Shown: positions 16,367-23,878 of the stretch, one piece after another
How positions within the stretch are numbered: position 1 is the stretch's first letter
Layout of the letters: each line of letters opens with the position of its first letter
Assembly: GCF_900141915.1 (NCBI RefSeq)
Contig: NZ_FQZG01000045.1
Span: 1 to 35,955, forward strand
Length of the DNA stretch: 35,955 nucleotides
Direction: 5' to 3'
Source: Tessaracoccus bendigoensis DSM 12906
GTDB taxonomy: Bacteria > Actinomycetota > Actinomycetes > Propionibacteriales > Propionibacteriaceae
Position numbers and translations under genes: made by a program
Notes under the pieces: generated by a model
What the model was told of the DNA's origin: nothing
Database searches by the model: none
Seen by the model: only the letters and a program-made list of their open reading frames with translations

Positions 16367-19129
16367 TCACCCCCTGCGTGGACGGGTCGCCTCTTCCAGC
16401 AGTTCGAGGATGTGCCGGTATGGCCGACCTGTGGCCCGCGACATCCCGATCTCACAGGTCCGGTTCAACGAGGCGTAGGCCGCGTACTCGCGCTGGTTGA
16501 TCTCTCCTGCCATCTCGGACGTGGCGCTGGCTGTCAGTTCGGGGTGCAGCAGCCCCCGATCGCCAGCGAAGCCGCAGCACGCCCAACTGAGTGGTACCGA
16601 CACGTCGTGGCTGATGAAGCGTGCGATCTCCAAGAGAGACCCGTTGATCCCCAACCGGGTGGACGAACACGTCGGGTGCACCATGATGGACCCGACGGGG
16701 CGGGTGAGCTTCAAGTTGGGCAACAGGTCGTCTGCGGTGAACTCGACGACGTCCAGCACCGGCACCTGCCAGTGCCGCGCCATCTCCGCCAAGGCATGCG
16801 TGCAACTGCTCGCGTCGGTGATCACCGGAATCGGGTCCGGCCTGACGATCTCGGCGTGTACCTTCCGGCGCATCACCTCGTAGCCCTCCTGGATGCCCTT
16901 GGCGCGCCAGGGCGCGCCGCAGCAGAGCCCCTCGGCGTCGAGCATCGTGACGCGCACCTGCGCCCGCAGACACAGCTCGCGGAAGGCGGCGAAGACGCCC
17001 ACGCCGGACGTGCCGAACACCGTCTGCATGCACGATGGGAAATAGGCTGCCACGCCCGGGTCGCGTCGGTCCCGACGACGGGCGCGACGCCTGATCCCCG
17101 CGCCCCTTGGAAGGTTGTGATCGTAGCGGGGGACGGCGTCGGCGCCGAGTCGCTTGCGCCCGAAGTCGGTGGTCGCGTCGGCCAGGGGAGAGGCGGACCT
17201 GGCGAATGTCAGCGCGGTCGAACCGAGCCGCGTGGTGATCGTCCAGGTCTTCGCCGCCTGCAGCCAGCCGGCCTTCTCTACAGTGCCGACATCTTCGGCC
17301 CGCTGCCGACGCACCAGGTCGCCGGTGTCGATCCCGAGCGGGCAGGCGACCGAGCACATCCCGTCCGCGGCGCAGGTCTCCACGGCCTCGTATTCGTAGC
17401 TCTCTGCGATCTGCCTGAGCAGGTCGTGGTCGTCGCGCCGGGCGCTGATCTCGCGGCGCAGCACGATGCGCTGCCTCGGGGTCAGCGTCAGGTCGCGCGA
17501 CGGGCAACCGGCCTCGCAGTAGCCACACTCGATGCAGTTGTCGACCTCCTGCTCGATCTGCGGCATCAACTTGAGGTGGAGCAGGTGCTCGTCGGGGTCG
17601 TCGGTGATGATCACGCCGGGGTTGAGCACCCCGCCCGGATCGAACAGGAACTTGATCGCCCGCATCACCGCATACAGCTCATCGCCGTACTGGTCCCGGA
17701 CGAAGGGCGCCATCGCCCGGCCGGTGCCGTGCTCGGCCTTGAGGACACCGCCCCGGTTCAGCACCTGCCGGACCAGGTCGCGGGTGAACTTCCGGAACCG
17801 GAGCAGCCCCTGCGGCTCGTCGAAACGCTCGCTGAGCAGGAAATGGATGTTGCCGTCGCGCGCATGCGCGAAGATCGGCACGTTCAGAATGCCGTAGCCG
17901 TGTTTGACGAACAGGTCGTCCAGCGCGTGGCACATCTCGCGGAACCGGTCGAGCGGGATGCTGATGTCCTCCAGTAGCGTCGTCGTGCCGGACGCCCTCG
18001 CCCCCGCGACCCTCGCGTAGAGCCCACGCCGCAGCTCGACCAGCGAGCCGCGCCGCTCGGGGTCGGTCGTCATCGGTACCGAGGCCACGACGTCGAGCCC
18101 GTGGAGTGCCTCGTTCGCGGCGGTGACGCGACGATGCAACGACTCCGCGTCCACGTCGTGCAACTCGACCAGGAGGGCCGCCTGCCTGTCCAGTTCGATC
18201 GTGCGCAGCAGCGGGGGAGCGGACTTCTGTCTCCGCACCACGCGCAGGGAGGCCACGTCCATCAACTCGACGGCCTCGAAATCGTGGCCAGCCAGGTGTT
18301 CGGCGGCTGCAGCGGCCGAGTCCAGATCCTTGAAGATGGCCAGTGCCGCGGCCAGGTGCCTGGCCAGCGGCACCGTCCGGAATGTCGCCTCTGCCACGAA
18401 CCCGAGCGTCCCCTCGCTGCCGATCAGCAGGTGGGACATGATGTCGACAGGGCGGTGGAAATCGAGCAACGCGTTGATGCCGTATCCCATGGTGTTCTTC
18501 ATGGCGAACAACCGACGGACGTCTGCCACGGCCGCCGGGTTGGCCAGCAGCCGCTTGCGCAACATGTGGAGACCGCCCGCTAGCTGAGGCTCCTCGAGCC
18601 GCAGGGTGATGTCGGCTGAGGGGTCGGCGGTGTCGATGATGAGGCCGCTGGGCAGCACGCACACCATCGATTCGACGGTGTGATACGAACTCTGCTCCAG
18701 GCCCGCCAGCATGCCGCTTGAGTTGTTGGCCAGGATGCCGCCGATGGTGCATGCGATGGCGCTGGTCGGGTCGGGGCCGAGGCGACGTCCGTATCGGGCC
18801 AGGTGGGCGTTGACCCGGGCCAGGGTCACACCGGTACCGACCCGGACACGGAGGCCGTCGTCCAGCACCTCTACGTCACGAAAATGCCTGCGCGTGTCGA
18901 CCAGGGTCGAGTCGCTGACCGACTGGCCGCAGAGGCTGGTGCCGCCGGCCCTGAACGTCATCGGCTTCCGCTGCTCGGCCGCTCCGTGCATCAGGGCCGC
19001 GACATCCTCGACGGTCACCGGAGTGACGACCTCGGCCGGGGTCAGGAGGAAATGGGAAGCGTCGTGGGCAACCGCAAGCCGGGTGATGGCGCGGTTGTCG
19101 CGCATCATTGAGACCTGCGCGCTGCACAT
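16367..19129 (-). CDS. FAD- and Fe-S-binding D-2-hydroxyacid dehydrogenase (D-lactate dehydrogenase-like)
   Basis: This 920-residue protein fuses three modules normally split as GlcD/GlcF. Residues about 35-260 form the FAD-binding PCMH domain (FRAGGTSLCGQ, DPTSAIACTIGGILANNSSG, IGSEGTLGFVAE). The FAD-oxidase C-terminal domain follows (ILNVPIFAHARDGNIHF, AEHGTG). Two 4Fe-4S motifs come next: C532-x2-C535-x2-C538-x3-C542-P and CAADGMCSVACP (C586, C592, C596). The C terminus has two CCG cysteine-rich repeats (GLCCGAPW and WACCGFAGD). It should oxidise D-lactate or a similar D-2-hydroxyacid at the membrane face and pass electrons to quinone. E. coli YdiJ, a homologue, uses D-2-hydroxyglutarate, so the substrate is not fixed. 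Monocistronic; TAGGCT is 6 nt before ATG 19129. Confidence 0.9.
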   Translation of the reverse strand: MCSAQVSMMRDNRAITRLAVAHDASHFLLTPAEVVTPVTVEDVAALMHGAAEQRKPMTFRAGGTSLCGQSVSDSTLVDTRRHFRDVEVLDDGLRVRVGTGVTLARVNAHLARYGRRLGPDPTSAIACTIGGILANNSSGMLAGLEQSSYHTVESMVCVLPSGLIIDTADPSADITLRLEEPQLAGGLHMLRKRLLANPAAVADVRRLFAMKNTMGYGINALLDFHRPVDIMSHLLIGSEGTLGFVAEATFRTVPLARHLAAALAIFKDLDSAAAAAEHLAGHDFEAVELMDVASLRVVRRQKSAPPLLRTIELDRQAALLVELHDVDAESLHRRVTAANEALHGLDVVASVPMTTDPERRGSLVELRRGLYARVAGARASGTTTLLEDISIPLDRFREMCHALDDLFVKHGYGILNVPIFAHARDGNIHFLLSERFDEPQGLLRFRKFTRDLVRQVLNRGGVLKAEHGTGRAMAPFVRDQYGDELYAVMRAIKFLFDPGGVLNPGVIITDDPDEHLLHLKLMPQIEQEVDNCIECGYCEAGCPSRDLTLTPRQRIVLRREISARRDDHDLLRQIAESYEYEAVETCAADGMCSVACPLGIDTGDLVRRQRAEDVGTVEKAGWLQAAKTWTITTRLGSTALTFARSASPLADATTDFGRKRLGADAVPRYDHNLPRGAGIRRRARRRDRRDPGVAAYFPSCMQTVFGTSGVGVFAAFRELCLRAQVRVTMLDAEGLCCGAPWRAKGIQEGYEVMRRKVHAEIVRPDPIPVITDASSCTHALAEMARHWQVPVLDVVEFTADDLLPNLKLTRPVGSIMVHPTCSSTRLGINGSLLEIARFISHDVSVPLSWACCGFAGDRGLLHPELTASATSEMAGEINQREYAAYASLNRTCEIGMSRATGRPYRHILELLEEATRPRRG

Positions 19130-19135
19130 GTGTCC

Positions 19136-19141
19136 AGCCTA
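19136..19141 (-). promoter_or_regulatory. -10 box of the FAD/Fe-S dehydrogenase gene
   Basis: TAGGCT on the minus strand, 6 nt before ATG 19129; leaderless geometry. Confidence 0.5.
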
Positions 19142-19269
19142 CTTGTCCCCGCAGCTGGCGGATGTCACCTGGCCGTCAGCGTCGCCAGGTGGCCGGTCCG
19201 CCCACGATCCGGGCGTCAGGAAGGGCCGAGAGGCGCGCACCCCCTCAACCCTGCTAACCTGTGTTCCAC

Positions 19270-19343
19270 GCGGGCGTAGCTCAATGGCAGAGCGCTAGCT
19301 TCCCAAGCTCGATACGCGGGTTCGATTCCCGTCGCCCGCTCCA
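19270..19343 (+). tRNA. tRNA-Gly (anticodon CCC)
   Basis: The full cloverleaf can be drawn: acceptor GCGGGCG with CGCCCGC, D arm GCTC/GAGC, anticodon loop TTCCCAA (anticodon CCC, reading GGG), T arm GCGGG-TTCGATT-CCCGT, discriminator T and an encoded CCA (19341-19343). The anticodon stem CTAGC/GCTCG has one mismatch, T28 with C42. TAACCT (19255-19260) is a likely -10 box. A terminator follows within 3 nt. Confidence 0.95.
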
Positions 19344-19345
19344 CT

Positions 19346-19395
19346 GAAACCGGAGCGCAAATCCCCTCTGAGAAGAGGGCTCGCGCTCCGGTTTC
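19346..19395 (+). terminator. two-tier hairpin terminator after tRNA-Gly
   Basis: GAAACCGGAGCGC (19346-19358) pairs perfectly with GCGCTCCGGTTTC (19383-19395), and CCCTCT/AGAGGG forms an inner hairpin with a GAGA loop. The outer 13-bp stem is GC-rich in its core and begins 3 nt after the CCA end. No long T-run follows. Confidence 0.75.
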
Positions 19396-19421
19396 GCGCG
19401 TGATGGGCGTTGTTCCGCGGA

Positions 19422-19545
19422 TACCAGCGGTAATGCTCGTTACCAGCGGTATTTCGCTGGTAACGAGCAATTCGGCTGGTAACGGCGGCACTTCGCTGGT
19501 AACGAGCGATGACGCTGGTGACGGCGACACTTCGCTGGTGACGGG
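19422..19545 (+). repeat. CTGGT array centred on a perfect hairpin, locus 2
   Basis: Two inverted units (ACCAGCGG from 19423 and 19442) are followed by five forward units with TGGT at 19458, 19477, 19497, 19516 and 19536, all 19-20 bp apart. At the turning point GCTCGTTACCAGCG (19435-19448) pairs perfectly with CGCTGGTAACGAGC (19455-19468), loop GTATTT, and one further T-A pair makes 15 bp. Units read CTGGTAAC or CTGGTGAC, G/C-rich block, then TTCG. This is the best-preserved copy of the family seen at 4865-5010 and 35905-35955. Confidence 0.88.
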
Positions 19546-19626
19546 AGAGGCCCCCGGCTTCCCAAGCGGCAACCGCGAAGGTAGGCTCGACAAGTTCGTG
19601 CTCACTGACGAGATGGTGGAGGAAGG

Positions 19627-19884
19627 TTGACGGTTCTCAAGCTTCGCCGAGTAGGAGCCGCCTCCTGTGTGCTCCTCGCTGCGGTCACCCTGATCTGCCT
19701 CGTCACCGGCGCCAGGCTGGGCTGGCTGACGCTGGGCCTGACCGGGCTCCTGCTGCTCGCGGGGGCGATCTTCGACGAGTTGCTCCGACGCCCCGTCCGG
19801 GCCGTGATGGCGGCATCGGGAGCCACCTTGGTGCTGTTCGGCCTGCTGCCCTGGTGGGCGTTGAATGGCGGGTTCATCAGCTGA
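19627..19884 (+). CDS. small hydrophobic membrane protein
   Basis: The 85-residue frame starts with a basic MTVLKLRRVG and contains three hydrophobic stretches (about 10-27, 32-48 and 58-74) separated by short charged loops (DELLRRPVR), consistent with two or three membrane helices. TTG 19627 is preceded by GGAGGAAGG (19618-19626), and no ATG or GTG is available in frame near it. I do not recognise the family. It lies alone between the CTGGT array and the convergent DUF368 gene. Membrane character and the ribosome-binding site support it; the rare TTG start keeps confidence moderate. Confidence 0.55.
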   Translation: MTVLKLRRVGAASCVLLAAVTLICLVTGARLGWLTLGLTGLLLLAGAIFDELLRRPVRAVMAASGATLVLFGLLPWWALNGGFIS

Positions 19885-19985
19885 GGAACCACTGGTCAAC
19901 CATCTCCTCGGCGAGGACGGCACCGATCAGCACTCCCACTCCCATCCCATAGGCTGCCGGGGCCCGGTTGCAACGGCGGCCGAGG

Positions 19986-20948
19986 TCAGGACGTCTGGCC
20001 GCCCTTGGCCGCCGCCTCGATCGCCTCACGCCGTTCGGCGACCCGGTCCTCGACCCCACTGAACAGCCACGATGCGACGGTGCCGGCCACGAGCAGCGCC
20101 AGCGCGAATACGATCGATCCTGCGAGGGACAGGCCGGAGTCCGCGAGCCCCTTGGCGGTGAATGCGGGGAAGACCACCGTCGGGAAGATGGCCGCAGACG
20201 AGCCGATCACCATGCCCAGGATCAGGTGGTACATCTGAGAGTGATACATGCTGAACGCCCATTCGGCTGCCTTCGCCAGCAGCAGCACGCAGACGATGAG
20301 GCCGAGAGCCAACGGGATGACCACGCTCATGTCGAAGTTCTTGATCCCTGTGGCCATCTTGTCGTACAGGCCGAAGTAGATCAGGAAGTTCGACGGGCTG
20401 AGCCCTGGCACGATCAGGCCCAGGCCGATCAGGGCTCCGGAGCCGAACCAGACCGGGATGCTCGGCTGTACCTGCAGCAGTGTGGTGTCGCCCCCCACGT
20501 ACATGAGGATGAAGATCGCGGTCGCGGCGACAACCATGATGATCCAGTCGATCCTGTGGCGCCCGTGCCTGCCTGCCTGCTTGAAGAGTGAGGGGAAGGT
20601 GCCGATCACGAAACCGATGAACAGGCAGATGAACTGCGCGGCGTACCTGCCGAACGCGGCCTCAACCACGACGGAGAACAAGACGATGCCGACCCCGAGT
20701 CCCAGCCCGACAGGAATGAAGAAGAGCACATTCCTGACGAAGTTGCGGCGCAGGTTGGCCAGGAACCGGATGAGCGGGTCGTACAGCTTGAAGATGACGG
20801 CCAGCACACCCCCCGAGAGGCCGGGCAGGATCGCGCCGATGCCGACGGCGATGCCCTTCAGGAACCGGGCGAACCACCGCCCGACGGAGTCGGGTAGGGT
20901 CACGTCCGTCTGGATGTCCTGGTCTTCAGGTGCGCTGGGCTGGGGCAT
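19986..20948 (-). CDS. DUF368 membrane protein, PopT-type undecaprenyl-phosphate translocase
   Basis: The 320-residue polytopic protein has about 9-10 membrane segments and the duplicated DUF368 motif, ILPGLSGGVLAVIFKLYDPLIRF near residue 42 and IVPGLSPSNFLIYFGLYDKM near 180, the two-fold arrangement of the family. DUF368 proteins (PopT) were reported to return undecaprenyl phosphate across the membrane for reuse in cell-wall synthesis. ATG 20948 lacks a strong ribosome-binding site; ACCCTA at 20983-20988 (TAGGGT on the minus strand) is a possible -10 box. The polysaccharide deacetylase gene upstream is on the same strand, 86 bp away, so an envelope-related pairing is possible. Confidence 0.88.
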   Translation of the reverse strand: MPQPSAPEDQDIQTDVTLPDSVGRWFARFLKGIAVGIGAILPGLSGGVLAVIFKLYDPLIRFLANLRRNFVRNVLFFIPVGLGLGVGIVLFSVVVEAAFGRYAAQFICLFIGFVIGTFPSLFKQAGRHGRHRIDWIIMVVAATAIFILMYVGGDTTLLQVQPSIPVWFGSGALIGLGLIVPGLSPSNFLIYFGLYDKMATGIKNFDMSVVIPLALGLIVCVLLLAKAAEWAFSMYHSQMYHLILGMVIGSSAAIFPTVVFPAFTAKGLADSGLSLAGSIVFALALLVAGTVASWLFSGVEDRVAERREAIEAAAKGGQTS

Positions 20949-21034
20949 GGACGCTCATCTCGATCGGGGTTGGGCCGACCCAACCCTACGCGAACACCCG
21001 GCAGGTCCCGCAATGCGGAGCCGACCCCGCAGGG

Positions 21035-22123
21035 TCAGCAGCTGATCCCTGCGGGCTTCGCGGCCACCGCCCCGGTGTTTCGGCACATGCCGACTCCCTT
21101 GGCGGAGAGCCCGTCGCGCATCGAGCGGATCGAGGAAGCGTTGAACCCGTTCCACTGCATGTGCATCAGCACGGTGTCGCCGCCGCTCGAGTTGTTGACG
21201 ACGTAGCGCACCAGCTCCGAGCTCGACTTGCCGCGCCAGTCATTGGTGTCGACCGTCCACGTCCAGATCCGCATGCCCACCGCGTCGTAGGCGCTGCGCA
21301 CCGTCGAGTTGTAGGCCCCGTACGGAGGGCGACCGTAGGTCGTCACGATGCCGGGAGCGCCCAACTGTCGCACCACTGCCGAGTAGCTGAGGTTGGTCAA
21401 CTGGGGATGGCTGATCGAGTGGTTGAACACGTAGTGCCCGAGCGAACGTGCATAGGCGGCGTCGAAGCGGCCTGCGGTGACGCAGTCACCGGTGGGGAAC
21501 AGCGCGAGCCGGACGCCCATGTCCGAGACGGCCTTGACCGTCGTCCTAAACGAACTGAGCGACTTCGGGCAGTCGTCGAAGGTGAGGATCACCCGGTTCG
21601 ACGTGTTGGGCCCCTTGGTGATCGAGTAGGGGCCCGAAGGCGCCGGAGTGGGGGTCGGATCGGCCGGCGGGCGGTACTTGTACAGCGAGTCGAGATCGGT
21701 TCGGATCTGGCCGAACTGGACGACATTGTTGAACACGTAATTGCCGCGGCCCGTGGTGTCGATGTAGGAGCGGCAACCGTTGCCCCCGGTGCGTGGCGTG
21801 TCGCACTCGGTGTACCATTTGCGACCCTTGACGACGTGGTATCCGGGGGTGGCGAGCGGGTTGCCGACCCACAGGCTCCGCGGGGAAGGTAGGTAGGTGA
21901 GGTTGTTGAAGGTCCAGACGCCACCCACCTTGATCTGCGTGGTGCAGCGTGCGGTGCGCGAGTATGGCTCGCACCAGGTCCGCCACTGGCGCCCGTTGAC
22001 GGTGTGTTCGCCCGGCGTGGTGTAGACGTTGACGTCGGCGTTCGCGGACGGGGCCGTCACCCCCAACGTGGCCAGGACGCTCACGGCCGCGATCACCGTG
22101 GCGACGATGCGTGGGACTCGCAT
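21035..22123 (-). CDS. secreted polysaccharide deacetylase with duplicated Cys/Trp domain
   Basis: From ATG 22123 (GGAG 6 nt upstream) the protein has 362 residues: a signal peptide (about 1-29, ending PSANA), two tandem repeats of about 45 residues (about 34-78 and 90-135, pattern TPGxHxVxGRxWxTxC, then FNN), a Pro-rich linker (about 151-164) and a NodB-type catalytic domain (about 175-345). TFDDC (181-185) gives the metal and base aspartates, HSISH (235-239) the histidines, RPPYG (265-269), WTVDTNDW and VLMH complete the motifs. It should remove acetyl groups from peptidoglycan or another wall polysaccharide. An ATG at 22135 adds four residues but has a poorer context. Confidence 0.87.
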   Translation of the reverse strand: MRVPRIVATVIAAVSVLATLGVTAPSANADVNVYTTPGEHTVNGRQWRTWCEPYSRTARCTTQIKVGGVWTFNNLTYLPSPRSLWVGNPLATPGYHVVKGRKWYTECDTPRTGGNGCRSYIDTTGRGNYVFNNVVQFGQIRTDLDSLYKYRPPADPTPTPAPSGPYSITKGPNTSNRVILTFDDCPKSLSSFRTTVKAVSDMGVRLALFPTGDCVTAGRFDAAYARSLGHYVFNHSISHPQLTNLSYSAVVRQLGAPGIVTTYGRPPYGAYNSTVRSAYDAVGMRIWTWTVDTNDWRGKSSSELVRYVVNNSSGGDTVLMHMQWNGFNASSIRSMRDGLSAKGVGMCRNTGAVAAKPAGISC

Positions 22124-22214
22124 TGGATTCTCCATTCCACCCGGAGGGACTTCTCCTGACGGAGACTCTATGCCGCGGAGGGGCCATCAGTCACGCGATT
22201 CCCGGCAAAGAGAT

Positions 22215-22248
22215 CGGGCCGCCGCACAGCTGAGTGTGCGGCGGCCCG
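22215..22248 (-). terminator. rho-independent terminator of metNIQ
   Basis: A perfect 14-bp stem, CGGGCCGCCGCACA with TGTGCGGCGGCCCG, 6-nt loop, is followed on the minus strand by ATCTCTTTG. It lies 15 bp beyond the metQ stop. Confidence 0.9.
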
Positions 22249-22263
22249 GGAATCGGCGACGAA

Positions 22264-23106
22264 TCAGCCGGGGATCACGTCACCGGAGGGCCACTCGGAC
22301 TTGATGAAGTCCTTGACCTCCTGGGAGTGCAGCAGTTCGTCGAGCTTGGCGATGGCGGGGTTCCCGTCATCCTCCGTGCGCCAGACCAGCACGTTGGCGT
22401 ACGGGTTCCCTTCGACGGCCTCGATCGCGATGGAGTCCTCGGCCTTCAGCCCCGCGGTGAGGATGAAGTTGCCGTTGATCAGCGCCGCGGCCACCGTCGG
22501 ATCGTCGAGGAGCTGGACGACGACCTCGGGCTGGGTCTCCTCGAAAGTGAGTCCCTTCGGGTTCTGCTCGTCGGTCAGGGTCAGCACCGTGGTGTCCTCG
22601 GTGATGCCCTGCAGTAGGCCGCTCTCCTCGAGCAGCTTCAGGCCGCGGTACTGGTTCGACGGGTCGTTGGTGATGGCGATCTGCCCACCATCTGGGATGT
22701 CGGAAGCAGACTCGTATTGGTTCGAGAACAGGGCGAAGGGCTCGATGTGGATGCCCTCACCATGCGAGAACTCGTAGCCCTTCTCCGCGATCTGGTTCTC
22801 CAGGTAGGGCAGATGCTGGAAGTAGTTGGCGTCCAGGTCGCCGCTGGCCAGTGCCTCATTGGGCAGCACGTAGTCCTCGAACTCCTGGATCTCGATCTCG
22901 AGGCCGGCGTCTGCCGCGAGGTTGTCGCGCACGAACTCCAGGATCTTGGCGTGCGGCACCGGGCTGGCACCCACGACGAGTTTCGTGGTGGTTCCGGAAG
23001 CGGAAGCCGAGGTGCTGCTCTCGGGGGTCGTATCGCCGGAGCCGCAGGCGGTCAGCGCCATGGTGGCTGCCAACGCGGCAGCGGCTGCGGTCAGGATTTT
23101 TCGCAT
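22264..23106 (-). CDS. metQ: methionine-binding lipoprotein
   Basis: MetQ captures methionine outside the membrane and delivers it to MetI. From ATG 23106, behind GAGGAGGAAC, the 280-residue protein begins with a lipoprotein signal ending LTAC (C21), then a Thr/Ser-rich linker and an NlpA-type solute-binding domain: KLVVGASPVPHAKILEFV, NYFQHLPYLENQI, ITNDPSNQYRGLKLLEESGL, and IEAVEGNPYANVLVWR near the end. It is the last gene of metN-metI-metQ, separated from metI by 88 bp with a small hairpin and followed by a strong terminator. The frame to 23229 is not needed. Confidence 0.94.
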   Translation of the reverse strand: MRKILTAAAAALAATMALTACGSGDTTPESSTSASASGTTTKLVVGASPVPHAKILEFVRDNLAADAGLEIEIQEFEDYVLPNEALASGDLDANYFQHLPYLENQIAEKGYEFSHGEGIHIEPFALFSNQYESASDIPDGGQIAITNDPSNQYRGLKLLEESGLLQGITEDTTVLTLTDEQNPKGLTFEETQPEVVVQLLDDPTVAAALINGNFILTAGLKAEDSIAIEAVEGNPYANVLVWRTEDDGNPAIAKLDELLHSQEVKDFIKSEWPSGDVIPG

Positions 23107-23167
23107 GAGGTTCCTCCTCTGTTTCGGGCCAACGACAAGTTGGCCGCCTGTGTGGCCTGGTGGCCGT

Positions 23168-23184
23168 TCCCGCCCTTGGCGGGA
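23168..23184 (-). promoter_or_regulatory. intra-operon hairpin between metI and metQ
   Basis: TCCCGCC (23168-23174), a 3-nt loop and GGCGGGA (23178-23184) form a perfect 7-bp stem in the metI-metQ spacer. With no T-run it is more likely a processing or stability element than a terminator. Confidence 0.5.
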
Positions 23185-23194
23185 GAATCGGGGG

Positions 23195-23878
23195 TCAACG
23201 GTGGTCGATGGCCTTTGAGACGGCGTCACCGACCCATTGGATGACCTGAACCAGAAGGATCAGGAGCACCACCGTCATGATCATCACATCGGTTTGATAA
23301 CGCTGGAAACCGTAATTGTAGGCGAGTCGGCCCAGACCGCCGCCGCCGATCAGGCCAGCCATGGCCGAATACCCGATGAGGGTGACGACCGTCGTGGTGA
23401 AAGAGGCGACGAGCGCAGGCAGCGACTCCGGGATCAGCACCTTTGTGATCGACTGCAGCTTGGTCGACCCCATCGCATGCGCCGCGTCGAGCTTGCCGAC
23501 GTGTACGTCCCGTAGCGATGTCTCAACCAGCCGCGCGAAGAACGGGATCGCGGCGATGGCCAGTGACACCGAGGCCGCGATCGGCCCGATCTTGGTGCCG
23601 ACCAGCACCACCGTCAGCGGCATCAAAGCGATCATCAGGATCGCGTAGGGGAACGAGCGGGTGATGTTGACCACGATGGCCGACAAGACGAAGTTGAGGG
23701 TCCGGTTCGCGCTCATGGCGCCGGGCCTCGTGATGAACAGCCACACCCCCAATGGCAACCCCAGGATCAGAGTCGCGAGGCCTGAGATGCCGACCATCTG
23801 CAGGGTCTCGAGCAGCGCGGGCCACATGGCCTTCTGGATGGCGGGGTTGGCGAACCAGGTGCCTTCGAGCGGGATCAT
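23195..23878 (-). CDS. metI: methionine ABC transporter permease
   Basis: This integral membrane subunit of the MetNIQ importer has 227 residues and five or six membrane segments, with the cytoplasmic EAA-type coupling loop SLRDVHVGKLDAAHAMGSTKLQSITKVLIPE in the middle and GLIGGGGLGRLAYNYGFQRY near the C terminus, both typical of MetI. ATG 23878 overlaps the metN stop as ATGA, so the two are translationally coupled. An 88-bp spacer separates it from metQ. Confidence 0.94.
   Translation of the reverse strand: MIPLEGTWFANPAIQKAMWPALLETLQMVGISGLATLILGLPLGVWLFITRPGAMSANRTLNFVLSAIVVNITRSFPYAILMIALMPLTVVLVGTKIGPIAASVSLAIAAIPFFARLVETSLRDVHVGKLDAAHAMGSTKLQSITKVLIPESLPALVASFTTTVVTLIGYSAMAGLIGGGGLGRLAYNYGFQRYQTDVMIMTVVLLILLVQVIQWVGDAVSKAIDHR

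Noticed and set aside
19270..19343. tRNA-Gly as an integration site of a mobile element
   Set aside because: No integrase gene and no direct repeat of the tRNA 3' end were seen within the window.
19400..19630. Plus-strand ORF of 76 codons with SLVTS-like repeats
   Set aside because: The repeated residues come from the CTGGT array, whose 19-20-bp period shifts frame; there is no ribosome-binding site and no protein-like composition.
19877..19945. Minus-strand hydrophobic peptide (MGVGVLIGAVLAEEMVDQW and a few more residues) after the DUF368 gene
   Set aside because: It looks like a membrane-helix tail and could be a 22-residue peptide, but there is no ribosome-binding site and the longer frame upstream is Arg-rich shadow sequence.
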